From NCBI GenBank assembly GCA_031284295.1, contig JAITAE010000108.1, positions 1 through 5,556 of the forward strand: a stretch of 5,556 nucleotides of DNA, read 5' to 3'. The stretch's first letter is position 1, and every line of letters starts with the position of its first letter. Under the pieces are notes generated by a model, which was not told the origin of the DNA, did not search any database, and saw only the letters and a program-made list of their open reading frames with translations. This DNA is from Spirochaetaceae bacterium. Lineage in GTDB: Bacteria > Spirochaetota > Spirochaetia > Treponematales > Breznakiellaceae. The position numbers and the translations under genes are program-made. Below, one piece after another: positions 5,121 to 5,556 of the stretch.

Positions 5121-5131
5121 GTTATATTCTA
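5121..5131 (-). promoter_or_regulatory. Possible -10 region for the EF-G-like gene
   Basis: The minus strand reads TAGAATATAAC here, giving two overlapping -10 candidates: TATAAC at 5121-5126 and TAGAAT at 5126-5131. Each has five of six consensus matches. No good -35 is found 16-18 bases upstream, so this is only a plausible start region 35-45 bases before the ribosome site. Confidence 0.25.
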
Positions 5132-5278
5132 CCCCATTCCCGCAAATATATCTACAGGAAAATTCGCCCCGGAAAAACCCTGATGCCGCCCCGCCAGGCC
5201 GCCAGCGGCTTTAAAGTACACAGGTATGTCAGGTGTTGTCCCTGCTGTTTGCCAGGTCTTCAATGATTCTTAATATGA

Positions 5279-5338
5279 AGGGGGGCGCTATTTCCATACC
5301 GCCTTCGGCATATATGGGCCCCCTCGTCGCGCCCCCCT
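5279..5338. repeat. Perfect 10-bp inverted repeat enclosing an inner stem
   Basis: AGGGGGGCGC (5279-5288) is perfectly complementary to GCGCCCCCCT (5329-5338), 40 bases apart. The interior can fold again: CCATA (5294-5298) pairs with TATGG, and GCC pairs with GGC around a TTC loop. A third copy of the word, AGCGCCCCC at 5470-5478, is also inverted relative to GGGGGCGCT at 5281-5289. The 198-base stretch 5281-5478 is therefore bounded by 9-bp terminal inverted repeats. I see no flanking target-site duplication. Confidence 0.55.
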
Positions 5339-5371
5339 CGCTACAGCCCCGCTGCGCGGGTCTTACGCTAC
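5337..5371. repeat. Palindrome with 3-base loop flanked by CGCTAC words
   Basis: CCCGC (5348-5352) and GCGGG (5356-5360) pair around the loop TGC. They are flanked by CTCGCTACAG on the left and by TTACGCTACCCCC on the right. The layout mirrors the left-hand element, which has CCGCTACAAT before its hairpin and TCCGCTTCTATCCC after. I infer that both are copies of one degenerate repeat design. Confidence 0.45.
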
Positions 5372-5506
5372 CCCCAGCCCGATAACGGCGCGCGAAACAT
5401 TGAGCGCGTACAGTCAAAGATGCCGCAGGCTGTGGCGCGGGACCAGGCCGCTGTTTAGAATAAGTTTTTAGCGCCCCCAATCCGCCGCAACCCCGGAATG
5501 GGTCCG

Positions 5507-5535
5507 CGAATTAAACGAATTAACGCGAATAATAG
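5507..5535. repeat. Tandem CGAATTAA-type words, period 9-10
   Basis: CGAATTAAA (5507-5515), CGAATTAACG (5516-5525) and CGAATAATAG (5526-5535) follow one another, preceded by GGTCCG. From general knowledge, GTCC-CGAATTA-CGAATTA strings of this sort recur between genes of unrelated bacteria. The spacing is close to one helical turn, like the AATCCGTG array at 97-125. Confidence 0.55.
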
Positions 5536-5556
5536 GCGATTTGCGGCAAGCGGCGC

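Larger units (their letters stand above)
5132..5556. other. Non-coding repeat-rich region upstream of the EF-G-like gene
   Basis: No credible gene is seen. A minus-strand frame starting with TTG at 5480 and ending at 5229 (83 codons) runs straight through inverted repeats, is rich in Arg/Ala/Pro/Gly and matches no family I know. The region contains a GCCGC/GCGGC pair (5185-5209), long inverted repeats with GCGCCCCC arms (5279-5478), a CCCGC-TGC-GCGGG palindrome (5348-5360) and CGAATTAA tandem words (5507-5535). The EF-G promoter presumably lies in its left part. Confidence 0.6.

Noticed and set aside
5229..5480. 83-codon minus-strand reading frame upstream of the EF-G-like gene
   Set aside because: It has a TTG start, no Shine-Dalgarno, overlap with the inverted repeats at 5279-5478, biased composition and no family resemblance.

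Overview
The window looks like chromosomal DNA from a flagellated Gram-negative-type bacterium. The FlgM, TruB and EF-G-like proteins most resemble what I know of spirochaetes, especially treponemes. This is inference from family resemblance and is moderately uncertain, because no search could be run. All four convincing genes lie on the minus strand, so they read right to left. Three serve the ribosome or tRNA and one is a flagellar regulator. I see no phage, CRISPR, transposase or RNA gene.

Right to left in transcription order: about 470 bases of repeat-rich non-coding DNA (5087-5556); an EF-G-like translational GTPase (2988-5075) with a strong Shine-Dalgarno; a 302-base spacer with two GC-rich hairpins; rsmI, a 16S rRNA 2'-O-methyltransferase (1990-2685, short form); a 326-base spacer with a perfect 13-bp inverted repeat, a GC-rich hairpin and a clear sigma-28-type promoter; flgM (1352-1663); truB (445-1377), overlapping the end of flgM by 26 bases; and 444 bases of non-coding DNA with nested palindromes and short periodic repeats.

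The best-supported regulatory statement is that flgM has an exact GCCGATAA -10 element just upstream, as expected for an anti-sigma-28 factor made under its own target sigma factor. Because truB overlaps flgM, a pseudouridine synthase gene is probably swept into a flagellar-regulated transcript. The EF-G-like protein keeps all five domains but has unusual GTPase motifs (no histidine after DTPG, TKLD instead of NKxD), so it is more likely a specialised paralogue than the main translocase.

The non-coding edges are the least explained part. Both contain palindromes with a 3-base loop flanked by CGCTACA-like words, and both contain tandem words repeating every 9-10 bases. These look like dispersed intergenic repeat families rather than genes. 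I found no clear candidate for a new enzyme or defence system.
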